From contig CAMRHE010000359.1 in assembly GCA_947044405.1 (NCBI GenBank), forward strand, positions 372,001-436,000: DNA of 64,000 nucleotides. Direction: 5' to 3'. Under the pieces are notes generated by a model. That model saw only the letters and a program-made list of their open reading frames with translations, did not search any database and was not told the DNA's origin. Every line of letters begins with the position of its first letter. Positions within the stretch are counted from its first letter, which is position 1. This document shows, piece by piece, positions 11,221 through 23,768 of the stretch. A program made the translations under genes and the position numbers. The stretch is from Leptodactylus fallax. Its lineage: Eukaryota > Chordata > Amphibia > Anura > Leptodactylidae.

Positions 11221-13880
11221 GTATTACCAATTTATATTGCACAAATGACATCTACGTTTTGCTCAGACATAATAATTTTTCTAGAGATGAATCACTTTCT
11301 GTGTTTCAGAATTTCCACATTATGGAGTCTTAGTTATTAGACCGTTCTTCCTATTTTTTTTAATCCTTTTCATTGAAATATGTAAAGCTTTAGCCACAAG
11401 CCCTTGTGAGTGCGTATACACTATGGGGTAAGCCAGTGAATAGGAAGCTGTGAGGTCATGCTGTTCTTTTATAGATCCTTGCCAAGCTCTATCACTTGCA
11501 CACAGTAATATGTTTCTCCAGCTTTACACAAGGTCGTGATAGTAGCGGTGTGTAAATAGAAACAGGATGCATGCAGTGACACAAATAGACTAGTGCTACC
11601 AATGGAGCCTACGTCACAGAACATGCTTCTCAACAAAAGTAACCTTTATTTTCTGGCCAGAAACGTGTACCTACCACACTATTCCTTTCTTTAAAATAAG
11701 CTGCTTCTGTTTGTTATCACACGGTGGCAATTTTAAGAGAGACCATGTTTTTACATGGTGTGCAGGTCCTCTCTAGACAACGCTAGGGGTTATCTATTTT
11801 GCAAATTGTTCCATAGCAGAGCTGGAATGAACCCAGTCGCCATGGTGACTAGAATATCAGCCCTTCCGACTGGGCTTTTCTTCATGCCCAAATATGTAAA
11901 GTTAGTCACTGACAACAACCCGATTCAGTTTTCCCGACACAGGGAACACAGACTGCTTGTGGATTGAATGCAGTTATTACTGGTGGAGGATGAGACTACT
12001 AAAGGGAAAGGGTGAAGCAATGGTTCACTGCAGGATGCAGACAGGACCAAGTGCTAAATGGCAGGGGCTGCCCAAGTGCAGAATACTGATGAAACATCCA
12101 CTGACATACCTACAATCCCTGAGACTGGTGGTTGCCGAGTATTCCAAATGCTCACATATAAGGCTTGTATACTGTGCCAGTCATACAATGATGCCAGGTG
12201 CTCTGTGCCAGCTTACAGCCTATTAGGTACTCCCATACTGTTCATCTGCCATTTACCACTTGGGCCTGTCTGCATCCTGTTGTGTACCATAGTGTCACCG
12301 AACATCTGACAAATATGGCCTCTTTTATCAGTTATATGATTAATAATAATATCTCATTCAGTCACTTGTGTTTCATTTAAGCATAGGGGTTTGCAAGACA
12401 TGGGAAGCCTTCACACAGGTTGCGAGCTTGCAGAACATCTGCTAATGCTTCATGGTTATTAACTCAATGTCCACAGGGTTCAGCCAAGCCCTATTATATC
12501 GGTTGCGGGAAAATGGAGTGCTGGCATCTTTGGGGTGAATGTAGTAGAGGTGTTAACCTGATCGAAGTGTATGGGTGTAACTAATAGGCTGTAACGCAGC
12601 AGAGTGCACCTCACTTTATCATGTCAAGGGCACTTTATTTTTGTGCATTTGAAATTCAAGGCATTGAACTATAGGTGTATGAATAGATGTTATAACAGTA
12701 TTATGTACCTGTGCAGCCTCTGATATTTACCGCCATTGCTTCATTAATAATAATAATGCTTTACTCAGTGAATTCAATAGAATATACTTATTATATATAC
12801 CTTCTTAGTGTCTGTACTGCCGGCGCCTTTGGTGAAGTCAGAGAATGTTCACCTCGTCCTCACTATGCATACACCACACCTTGGGCACATGCGCACTGAA
12901 GCCAAGATGTACTTCCCCAGCTTCACTGAACAACTGTGCAGGTACCAGGAGCACCAGAGATGAGTCCAAGTAAGGTTTTTTCTTTCAATACAGCTTTACA
13001 ACACCCCTATTTTGGACACTTGGGCCTATGGGAGGATTAGTGCCCCAAATCACCCTGACAAGTTCCCTTTAAGGGGGTTTACTGCTATGTTATGACTGCA
13101 GGTGCTGGAACTGTGAAAAATATTTAAAGGGGTTACTTTGTTCTGCTTATAAATCTCAGTTTCTATCAGATTAGGTCCATAGGGTAGAAGGGTGAAGATT
13201 TACTTTATACCCCTATTTCCGTTGAGTTTAAGAGGGATAAAGGCATAATAAATGTACACCATCTAAGATATGTGAACCTGACATTAAGAGTGAGTTGTTA
13301 AGGGATTCTTTACAACGGTTGATGTGCTAGCCTTTTAGGGTGCTATTGCATGGGCTGTTTTTACTTGTGTTAATTCATGTGTTGCTTTTTCTGCACCAAT
13401 GAAAATTACTAACATTGGTCAAAAATGCACAACACTTGTTTTCAAGAAGTGCATGCATTAACATGAGTAAAAATGCAGATGTGTAACAGCACCCTTACAC
13501 TGGTTAATATAAACTACGTGGAGGAAGAACGATCACTACTGTGCCATATAGTTTCATTGACTGTTGACAGCACACCCCTGTTTATACAGAGCGACGTGCC
13601 GCTGACAGCATCAGGAGCTCATTTCCAGAGCAGGCACTTGATGCAGCGCCGGCGGCACTAAGGTCCGTGCCAACAGTGTTTTCACTTATGTTGTTATTGA
13701 TTATTGCTTGTTACCTGCAAAACCGCATCAGCCATTAACCAGTGAACAAGTAATTCTCAATAAATGTTTAACTATGTAAGAGAAAACACTGACGGCATGG
13801 ATGGCCATCTGGTAGCGCCGCATTGTGTGACTTCACCCTAACATGGGACAATTATTCATCATTGGCCCGATAAACAGACT
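11221..13880. other. No gene recognised
   Basis: Open frames up to 89 codons occur in several frames without family motifs or consistent splice sites. 'gtcgccatggtgac' at 11838-11851 resembles an X-box half-palindrome. The stretch 12930-13130 has an edge 'ccctttaaggggg' typical of TTAA-type MITE ends, but I cannot find its partner. Confidence 0.45.
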
Positions 13881-13884
13881 GCGT

Positions 13885-14125
13885 TAAATGGCCTTTAGGC
13901 TCTATGCACACAAATGTGTGCATTGTCAGTGTGCTAGCTGTGTTTTCATTATTTCTATGGCTCCACACATACATGCTTGTGTATTATAATGTGTATAGAG
14001 CCATGAGTCTGAGGCTAAACTCAGGACAAGTCCTATACCTGTCCATTTTGCAGCCTAGCTTACTGAAGCAAATTAGTGGGCTTGTGAAGGCATGGGCAAC
14101 GCATGTCGCATGTAGCCTTACTCTA
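13885..14125. repeat. Anuran interspersed repeat ('ctctatgcacacaaatgtg')
   Basis: It shares 'tatggctccacacatacatg' and 'gcatgtagcctta' with the family at 1131, 40685 and 59545. Confidence 0.45.
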
Positions 14126-14699
14126 AAATCTGGGGAACATTTGTTGAGGGGACATCTCTCCTGCTACCAATGTAAATAACCATGATGACAAATGTGCAAC
14201 CTTGTTCACATAGCACTAATGATGTCACAGCAGCGGATCTGTCATCAGACTATGCTACCCTGTTTAATACATATTGACAGGCTACTGTGTATACAGACAG
14301 AAGCACGCCAACTATCAGTCACTGGTAAGAATGGTGAGGAGAATAACAAAAAGCCTGCAGGATTCTTTGAAAGCAGAATACTTTTACAAATACAGAGTAT
14401 TTGTGACATTTGGACTAGTAGTGGAGCAAACCTGTATTGATATGGTGCAGCATAACATGATGACAGATCTGCTTTAAAGGGGTATTCCATGTTTGCCACA
14501 ATGGGAATATGTGGCTGCTTCTACTGGCCACCAGGACAGGAGTTATGGAAATAGTGCAACTCACTGAGTCCATAAATGACTATGACAAACATTTGTAATG
14601 TTCTTTTCTCACATAAGGCACAGGGAGTGTTGTGGGGTAGGAAAGTCAGTGGCTGCCGTACAGGCACTCATCCCCAACACCCACAAGGGTCAGCTGTTT

Positions 14700-14870
14700 T
14701 ACTGTAAGAAAATTTATCTATCAGTATGTTTCTGGATACTGGTGTACCCAGAGGAAACCCACACAAACACGTGGAGAACATGCAAACTTCACACAGATGT
14801 TGCCCTTAGTCATATTCGAACCCAGGACTGCAGTGCTACAAGGTATCAGTGCTAACCAGTGAGACTGAAA
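14700..14870 (-). repeat. SINE-like repeat with tRNA-type B-box
   Basis: The plus strand reads 'atctatcagtatgtttctgg', 'gaggaaacccacacaaacac', 'ggagaacatgcaaacttcac' and 'attcgaacccaggactgcag'. I know this ordered series from anuran interspersed repeats. On the minus strand 'cctgggttcgaata' resembles an RNA polymerase III B-box, which suggests a tRNA-related origin. It is not a functional tRNA. Confidence 0.65.
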
Positions 14871-15033
14871 ATTGAGGTAAGAGACAGACTGTTAGCTAGG
14901 AGGAAGGTGTACTGTATGGATTTACATGGGGTGCATTTCTGGATGAATGCTACCAGAGGTGAAATGACATCACCTGCTTCCTAAAGTGGAAAGGTGGGTG
15001 GGTACATGTGGCATACAGTGATACAATGTATTT

Positions 15034-15105
15034 AAAGGGAAATGTGCCATCAGAATATGCCTTACTTTTTAAACCAAGTTTTTAATGTTAAAAATGTTTA
15101 ACCAC
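15034..15105. repeat. MITE end 'taaagggaaatgtgccatcag'
   Basis: A 'ttaaagggaaatgtgcc' end followed by an AT-rich stretch resembles TTAA-type anuran MITE termini. No opposite end was found. Confidence 0.35.
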
Positions 15106-15796
15106 TTTCGACCACCTATAGGGAAGGTAGGGACGGTTTAATACTTCCCAGCATTTCCGACTGCTGTATACACAGGTATAGGAGCCGCCATGATGCCTGA
15201 GGTCACATGACCACTGGGGCCATGAGGACCCAGATCAGCTCTGCAGTACAACGTAGGAGGCCACCTTCTTCCTGTAACTGAGGCAAATGTACCAGTCCGA
15301 GTTTCAGGGAAATCGGCATATAAAAATAGAAAGGTAAAATACTCACCTAAAAGTCTATTATGACCTTATGGGGAGTAGGGGGTACAAAGTGGAAAAAAAA
15401 AACCCTGCCACTACCATACCCATGTCACAGGGTCTAGCCCTGCCCCTGGAGACACAACAGTAAGTGTCACTGAAGTTAAGATGACTGTAAAGGAGAGGGG
15501 GAGAGGGAAAACTATTTAATTTTTTTTTTTTTTTTTAAGTAGCCCTTTGTGAAGTGTGAAAAAAAGACATTTCCCCTCTTTTCTTGTTAACATTTTCTCG
15601 GATATTTAAATAAAAAACATTTAAACAATTTAAAAACAACATAAAAATGAAATCCTATTTATCAACGAAAAGAGGCAAAAATAAATTCAATAACTCAAAG
15701 GAAAAAAATGTTAGTCCTCAAAACCAAAGGTATGAAAACCCCGAAAACATGTCTGCTCCTGAACCAGGGAAAATGGCCTGGTCCTGAACTGGTTAA

Positions 15797-16002
15797 AGAG
15801 GTTGTGTAGGACTTCGAAAACATGGCTACTTTCTTCTTCTCTGGTAGAGACCTCATGTCCATTGGTCACATAGCAATGCCACAGCTCCATCCCCTTAAAA
15901 TGAATGGGACTGAGTTCCAGCATGAAGATGTGACCAACAGACATGATGTCAATTCCTGAGAAGAAGAAAGCAGCCATGTTTTCGAAGTCCTGCACAACCC
16001 CT
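15797..16002. mobile_element. TTAA-flanked MITE
   Basis: The left arm AGAGGTTGTGTAGGACTTCG and the right arm CGAAGTCCTGCACAACCCCT are inverted copies that continue inward for about 45 bases (aaaacatggct and agccatgtttt). TTAA sits directly outside each end (15793-15796 and 16003-16006). The element is 206 bp and non-coding. Confidence 0.85.
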
Positions 16003-16235
16003 TTAAAGAACTCCTGTGATTTTATTTTTTTCTATATTCAGTATATATAATTCAGCCAATCTGAATTCTACTCTCCTGCCAAGTTATGTGATTTCACTCA
16101 GACCTTACAAAATCTACATTGAGTTATGCAGGAGAAAAAGAGACCTCCAGTATGATGGACAAAGACTCTCAGCAGGGGAGACAGAAACGGCAGTCACTAA
16201 CTACAGAAGAATAGAGACTTCATATGACACAGATA

Positions 16236-17699
<1,464 letters not shown>

Positions 17700-18087
17700 T
17701 ATGGAGAAGGAGCTCACAGCTCAGCATTCCTAACTATATACTTAGTCTCTTAGATTATTTAGTAGAATATAGAGAAGGATAGTGGTACTGCCCCTTAGCA
17801 GGTAGATATAGTACAGTCTCTAGCTGTCCATGTGATGCTGCGCTGATGCATCATGGGATTGATAGCAGAACAAAGAGAAGGAGAAATATAAAAGCCAAGG
17901 TGGCGTCTGATCAGGAGCTGAGGGGAATCTGGATTGTAAGAATATGAGGGCAGGATACATGAATGAAGCCTGGAGAGAGATAGACAGTCAGGTGAGGGGT
18001 AGAGGGATGAAAAAAGGGTTTTTGTTGGAGTTCTTCTTTAAGAATTTTTTATATATTGATTTAAATTTTCGTGTCACTATCTATCTA
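17700..18087. other. No gene recognised
   Basis: Unremarkable AT-rich sequence between two Tc1-derived elements. Confidence 0.4.
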
Positions 18088-18535
18088 CACTCCTCAAAAT
18101 TGAAACTGCAACACCAAGGACAAGCTATAAGGTTAAGCAAGTTGAGGAAGTAGCTGGTGTCACTAAAATCTGCAAGCATCTAGCTCCAATCTATGGCATG
18201 TGGGAGGGGCATAAAAGTCAGAATGATAGCAAAGATTTTTAGCCACATGATGTGCGATGCCTCCTGTTCATTGACATGCCAGTTATTGCCACAAACTGAG
18301 AATAATTGAAGTGAGAGACCTTGGTTTTTCACTGTGGCAGATCACTACATACCAAGGCCGAGAAGTCAGTGCTATTCAGCGTAGTGTGTACTGGCAGCTG
18401 GGAGGACACACGATGGACTGGAGTGACAGCAAGGTGTGCGCAGAGGTGAACCCCTGCATAGACAGACGATCTGATTGGAAGAATGGCGCACAGTGATTCA
18501 TCAATCATAGTGATCCGTCACTATCCCGCAATTTT
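18088..18535 (+). mobile_element. 5' fragment of a third Tc1-like family
   Basis: The end 'cactcctcaaaattgaaact' then 'gcaacaccaagga' matches the terminal repeat of a Tc1-like family known from fish and frogs. About 220 bases further in, the plus strand encodes a helix-turn-helix-like segment with 'LRIIEVRDLGFSLWQI' followed by 'GREVSAIQRSVYQ'-like residues (18290-18400). The catalytic region and right terminus are absent, so the copy is truncated near 18535. Confidence 0.65.
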
Positions 18536-18921
18536 GACACTGGCCACTAAATGTAATAGGCCAGCACTTACTAATTCTGTAGGGATTTTCTTTGCAGTAG
18601 TCACCTCAGACTGTTGTAAAGCATATCACTAAATGCTGCTGACAGATATCACTAGTGCAATTGGAAATGAAAAGCAATTAGAAAAAAAAGTGATATATTT
18701 CACTATCTGGTTTTAATAAATAAAAAAAATTGTGATTCATCCAAAGGCTTTCAAGTTCACCGTTGAGTAGTCTGGTCACATGTATTAACCTGCTCTTCAT
18801 TATATACCTCTGAAATCAATATTAATGAGGTTCATAGCAGTACCCACAGTGCCGTCCTCATTATTGTGCCACCATCTTTTATAGCATTACTTCATAGCTT
18901 CATAGCAAAACACAACACTGT

Positions 18922-19082
18922 TTTAGGCTGTGGCCCCACGTTGCGGAAACGCAGCTTCTTTTGTTGCGAATTTTGCTGCAGTTTTTTGAGCCAAAGCCAA
19001 GAATGGCCTCCCTTCTGCTCAATCCACTGCTGGCTTCGGCTCAAAAAACTGCAACAAAAGAAGCTGCACTTCCGCAATTACA
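18922..19082. mobile_element. Short foldback repeat ('gccccacgttgcgg' family)
   Basis: The left arm 'ttgcggaaacgcagcttctt' with 'ctgcagttttttgagcc' pairs with the right arm 'ggctcaaaaaactgcaac' and 'aaaagaagctgcacttccgcaa'. Related ends occur at 61127-61320. It is about 160 bp and non-coding. Confidence 0.65.
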
Positions 19083-19349
19083 CTTACAGGGAACAAGCCT
19101 TACACTTGTTCCCTGTACTGTCCCCAGCCAGGAAGACTTTCAGGTGCTCGCTTTAACCTATCGCTACGGCAAGCTGTCATTAGAGATCAGCAATGGAGAA
19201 GGACATCAGTGCCACATGAAAGATACTGATAAAACCTAGGACAGTATACATTGCTGAAAAGCTGCCCCCTGAGAAAGTCACCAAAATGCTGTCCGCAGTG
19301 AAAGCAGCTAGAATTTGGGGATCTATAAGCAATTTGTTAGACCAGGTTA

Positions 19350-19660
19350 TAGATATTTATTAGCTATCTACAGGATATGTCTGATCGCTGAGGATCCCAC
19401 ATATGACTACAACCAGAATTCTGACTGCATCCCCCCTCACTGCACAACAGCAGTGAGGAGGAGTGTGGTCAAGCATGCTCCACTCCATTTAACATCTATT
19501 AGGATGTTTGTATTACTGACTTTCTAATACTGACAGCCTATTTTTAGGATAGGCCATCAATGTTAGATCTGCAAGGGCCCCACAACTGGAATCCCTGGAG
19601 ATCAGCTGTTCTGGGACCCAGCGGTATGGTTTACATTTCGGGAGCCACACTGCTCACTAA
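19350..19660. repeat. Anuran 'ggatatgtctgatcgctgagg' repeat
   Basis: Phrases 'tctacaggatatgtctgatc' and 'taggataggccatcaatg' followed by 'gatctgcaaggg' and 'gatcagctgttctgggaccc' are the hallmark order of a common anuran repeat. Similar text lies at 38830-38880. Confidence 0.5.
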
Positions 19661-20576
19661 TCATACAAGCTGTAGCGGCGGCTTTAGGTACACTGCAACA
19701 CCGCCCCACTGAAGTCTATCTTGTATGAAGTGGGCATTAGAAAATGGCTAACTTCTTTAAACAATGAATGGAGAAATAGGGCACATGCTCGAATGCCACC
19801 CACTCAAACTTCTCCTTACTTCTATTGTGCAGTGAAGGGGAACAGAGGGCTCAGGACCCTTATTGTAGTGATCGGTGAGAGTCCCTGTAGTTGAGTGCCC
19901 AATGATCAGAGATTGATCTCGTATCCTGTGGTTAAAAGGTGTTATTTAGGTAATTTTTTTTCCTGCTCTTCTCTGCTGTCATCCATTTCCATCTCATCAT
20001 TAGCAAAACAACACAGATGACAGCGCTGGTAAAAATACTCAGACTTTGACTGCTTACTAAATACAATTACATGTTGGCATATGGCTGCGATGCAAATAGG
20101 GAATTTAGAAGGAAGCAGCCATCTTAGTTGTTTTGATGATTGAATTCTCACTTTTTTTGTGATCTGTGCAGAATTCACCTATGTGGTGGTCCATGTTCAC
20201 AGTGAGTTTGACTCATTTATGGAAACAGAATGATGGACCTGTAGGGGCATAGACCTCCTTATGGTGGTTATATATTGTAGAGGTATTTCTTATAGGTGTG
20301 AATCTGATGTAACATGCCACATTTTACTAAGATTCCATATGAGGCACAAAGGTAAAGTATGGACTCATAGCAGGCTATAGGCACAATATCGCAGATCCCT
20401 TCAACACAGATCCATATTACAGTCCAGTATGAGTCCTCGCAGTACTCATTTCATCAATGATATCTTGTTTTTTGGCTATATTTATCTCAGAGTTGGTAGG
20501 TTTTAGAGCCTGTGGCACAAAGTGAAGGCCTATGCAAAACAGTATGAATATCACAGGTGGCCCCCTTGTCTGTCAT

Positions 20577-20925
20577 GGGTTCCAGAGTTAGGGCAGCAGC
20601 ACACGACCATGTTTCACCCATGAAACACGGTCTGGGTGCTAGCCAGATTTACCAGCTTGAACTTCGTGATGGGAGCAGGACTCCTAGTTGTATAGTTATC
20701 TATGATGCTAAGAGTCCCTGCCTCCCAGCGACATACTGTCCTGTACTATAATTGATACGGGACAATATGTCGCTGGGAGGCGGAGACTCTTAGCATCATA
20801 GATAACTATACTACTAGGAGTCCCGCTCCTACAACGAAGTTCAAGCCAGTAAATCTGGCTAACACACAGACCGAGTTTCATGGGTGAAACATGGTCATGT
20901 GCTGCTGCCCTCAGCTATGGGAACC
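20577..20925. mobile_element. Near-perfect foldback element with arms of about 160 bp
   Basis: The left arm (about 20588-20748) and right arm (about 20755-20910) are reverse complements with few mismatches. Landmarks are gggcagcagcac versus gtgctgctgccc, 'ttatctatgatgctaagag' versus 'ctcttagcatcatagataa' and 'cctcccagcgacat' versus 'atgtcgctgggagg'. The loop is only a few bases around 20750. A transcript from either strand would fold into a long hairpin. It is probably a MITE; the superfamily is unknown because I cannot fix its target duplication. Confidence 0.85.
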
Positions 20926-20999
20926 CCAGATATAGTTGGCCCATCATCTTTCCTGATGGTTGATAAATTCAAGGGAGTCAACTCTAATGCTGTCCCTAG

Positions 21000-21995
21000 C
21001 ACATGCCTTCCTGGGATACAGAATGATGGAAGGGACCTCATATTAAAGAAGCATTCTCAATCTAAAGCATAGTTCCCCAAACATGTTTACAATGAACTGA
21101 ATTGCAAACATTTGCAGATATTTTAGTATATTTTTCTGTAATTATACTATTGGTATTATATCATCCAGATTGTAATTGCTACATATACAACATTGCTAGT
21201 ATTTGTCTTATTGTAACCAGTGCTTATGGCCATAACTGCAGGATTCTGTGGCGAGCCACATAGGTGGGGGTCATGAGTCACATGCGGCTACCGAGCTACT
21301 GGTTGGTGGCCACTGACCTAAAAGATGAGAGACTGTGGCTATCATAGGAGTGCAAAGAGAAACTGACTTCCAGTCCACACATTTGGGCAGTCGGAGTGCT
21401 GGTCATGTGGGACAAGGATGGAATTAAGCGTCTGCTAATAAGACTAACCCCTTACCAATCCCATCTACATTACTGTTTGGTGCTACTTTGTTTGCTATGG
21501 GGTCCTGGCTCTTCTATATACTGATATAAAAAATACCAAACTGTTTTAAAAGAAACATTAAAAAAATGATAAATCCTCCTGGGGCCCAATGTGACACCGT
21601 GGCCCCATCTAACTATACTGTATATTATATCCATCACACTACACAGGATCTACTGTAAAACTAAAGTATTCATTTGTATCCAGTCCACTGAATGTTATTA
21701 CATCAATGAGCAGCTAACATGACACCACAACTATTTATGGCCCCATTGTTTTATGTGCCAAACATTGGAACCCAGTAGTGCCTGCCACCTTGGAAACCCT
21801 ATAGATCATTCATTATAACCATCAAGAAAGAAGGGTGTAGCGAAACATAAAGTAAGCCTAAAAGGCACACTGTCACTATGTCAAATGACAGAAAGCATCC
21901 CAAAACATATTTCTATCCATATCACTCATTCATACTATTACAATACAATATACAAAACCAATACCATGCAATAAAACAGCTGAAATTGGTTTTAT
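21000..21995. other. No gene recognised
   Basis: No supported coding sequence. 'agggtgtagcgaaacataa' near 21833 recalls the 'cgaaac' motif seen near 3890 and may be another relic of that repeat. Confidence 0.4.
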
Positions 21996-21997
21996 AA

Positions 21998-22170
21998 GGC
22001 CACATTCACACAGCAGTATTTAGTTTCAGTATTGGAAGCCAAAGCCAGGAGTAGGTCCAAAAAAATGGAGAAGGAGCAGATCTTTCCATTATATTTTTCT
22101 CCATATGGGTTCATTTCAGCTTACAAATACTAAAGTAAAATACTGCCTAATGGAAAGTGGCCATAGTCTT
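21998..22170. repeat. Anuran 'cacattcacacagcagtattt' repeat
   Basis: The phrases 'ggccacattcacacagcagt', 'gaagccaaagccaggagtagg' and 'ttacaaatactaaagtaaa' with 'ggccatag' at the end fit a widespread anuran short repeat with inverted ends. Confidence 0.5.
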
Positions 22171-22370
22171 TTTGCTTCAGCCAGTTGCCCGTTGTTCTCA
22201 GACCCTTGCAGTGGCATGTGGGTGATGTTGTCCAGTATGACATTGGGTCCTGTGATCACGCATATAACACCACGGTCGTATATCTCACTGGATCACACAC
22301 TAGCCACAGCTGCATCACCTGGGGCCACCACATGGGGTATTGCGAACTACATCTAAAGGACACGTTTTAA

Positions 22371-23150
22371 CCACTATTTTAGCTGCACATGTACTAAAAG
22401 AAATATTGAGAAAAATTAGCAAATTCACTAAAAATCACTTTAGACTGGGATTTATACATATAATTTATAAGTGGACTGGATAAAAAAGAAGAGATATAAG
22501 CATAAATCCTTCCTTTATACATTTCCTATCTGTTGTACTTACTCCTGGGCTTAGGTTAAAAAAAAAAAAAACTACACCGAAAACTCAATTTGTGAATAGA
22601 CGCTAAAAGATCTAAAAAAATAAAATTAAAATAAATAAAAAATCACCAAAACTTTCCATGGGGGCACTGCAAAACCAATACGGCTGTCAGGGAACATAGG
22701 ATTGCTGATAGTTACAAGTGAAGGAGCCCACAAACATGACTACTATATAATCCGCATTACTCAATCCTATAATCTTATAATAAAACAAAGATACAATAGC
22801 CATGAAGATTAGTAACCAGCCTAATAATATACAGAATACAGATGTCCAGAGCAACTTCTACATGGAAGCAATGAGGATGCAAAGTTACACAATGCAGCTA
22901 TAATGTGGGAAGGCTATGTGCAATGCGTACATCATTCATGGGGTAATGGATATAGAAGAGAAGCTGCAGAGATCTCTATATGGAGGCCCATGTAATAAGG
23001 GCAGCATGTATCCAGGATGCCAGCTGTCCTCTTCATACATGTACACACTGCCTGCAGAAACCAATGTCTGAGACGCAACATCCCTAGCACATGTCCTAGT
23101 ACTGTAGAAGCAACAGGGAGATCCAGGTAGTGACTGCACCATTACATCCA
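22371..23150. other. No gene recognised
   Basis: AT-rich up to about 22900, then gradually richer in GC toward the minisatellite. There is an A-run at 22560-22572. Confidence 0.4.
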
Positions 23151-23768
23151 TGTGTGTCTATATATCACACAGAAGGGAAGAGCTGCCACATCACCTATCT
23201 ATATACAGAGCCATCTACATCCATATGAAGAGCTGCCTGCCCCCATGCATTAGGATGCAGTGCACACAAGCAGCAATCTCCCCTCTCCTCCTGCTCCATA
23301 GCCAACTCACCTCTTCTTGTGTCCCCCAATGATACATCACCCCTTCTCCAATTGCCCCTCCCTTTGCAGAGGTTCCCTGGTACCTGAGGTAGTAGGGTAG
23401 CCTTATGATTGGAAGCAGAGCTCTGCAGGAGACAGGCAGACAGAATGGTGCCAGCCTTTTGTTGCCTGGTACACTGAGCTGACAGTCTGTCTTCCTCCTT
23501 CCTACAACTCCCTCCCCCAGATTTGGCTTGTGGAGATGTGAGCCTCCTCGGGCTGTGTTCTCGTCTGCAGCTCCTGTGTGTGATGTTGGTGGCACACTCC
23601 ATGCACCATGTAGTCAGTGCCCGCAGCTGGGGAGGCTGCTAGCTCCTTCCAGGCACCTTGTCTAAAGTCCTCCCACAAGATGTGGAGTCACCAGCCCCAC
23701 CAGTGCAGGGGGCAGATGGGAGTCCCTGTGTCTCCTGAGCAGTGACGGAGAGAGAATTCCCTGCTCAG
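23151..23768. other. GC-rich left flank of the minisatellite
   Basis: The stretch is C- and T-rich on the plus strand. Overlapping minus-strand open frames (23602-23195 and 23595-23215) exist in two frames at once, which argues that base composition keeps them open, not selection. No domain is recognisable. It could hold an untranslated exon or promoter, but nothing shows this directly. Confidence 0.35.

Noticed and set aside
14810..14840. tRNA gene suggested by the 'gggttcgaata' B-box on the minus strand
   Set aside because: No cloverleaf or A-box can be assembled around it; it belongs to a SINE-like repeat.
23195..23602. Two overlapping minus-strand open frames of 135 and 126 codons
   Set aside because: Two frames are open over the same bases, which points to GC composition; no domain recognised.
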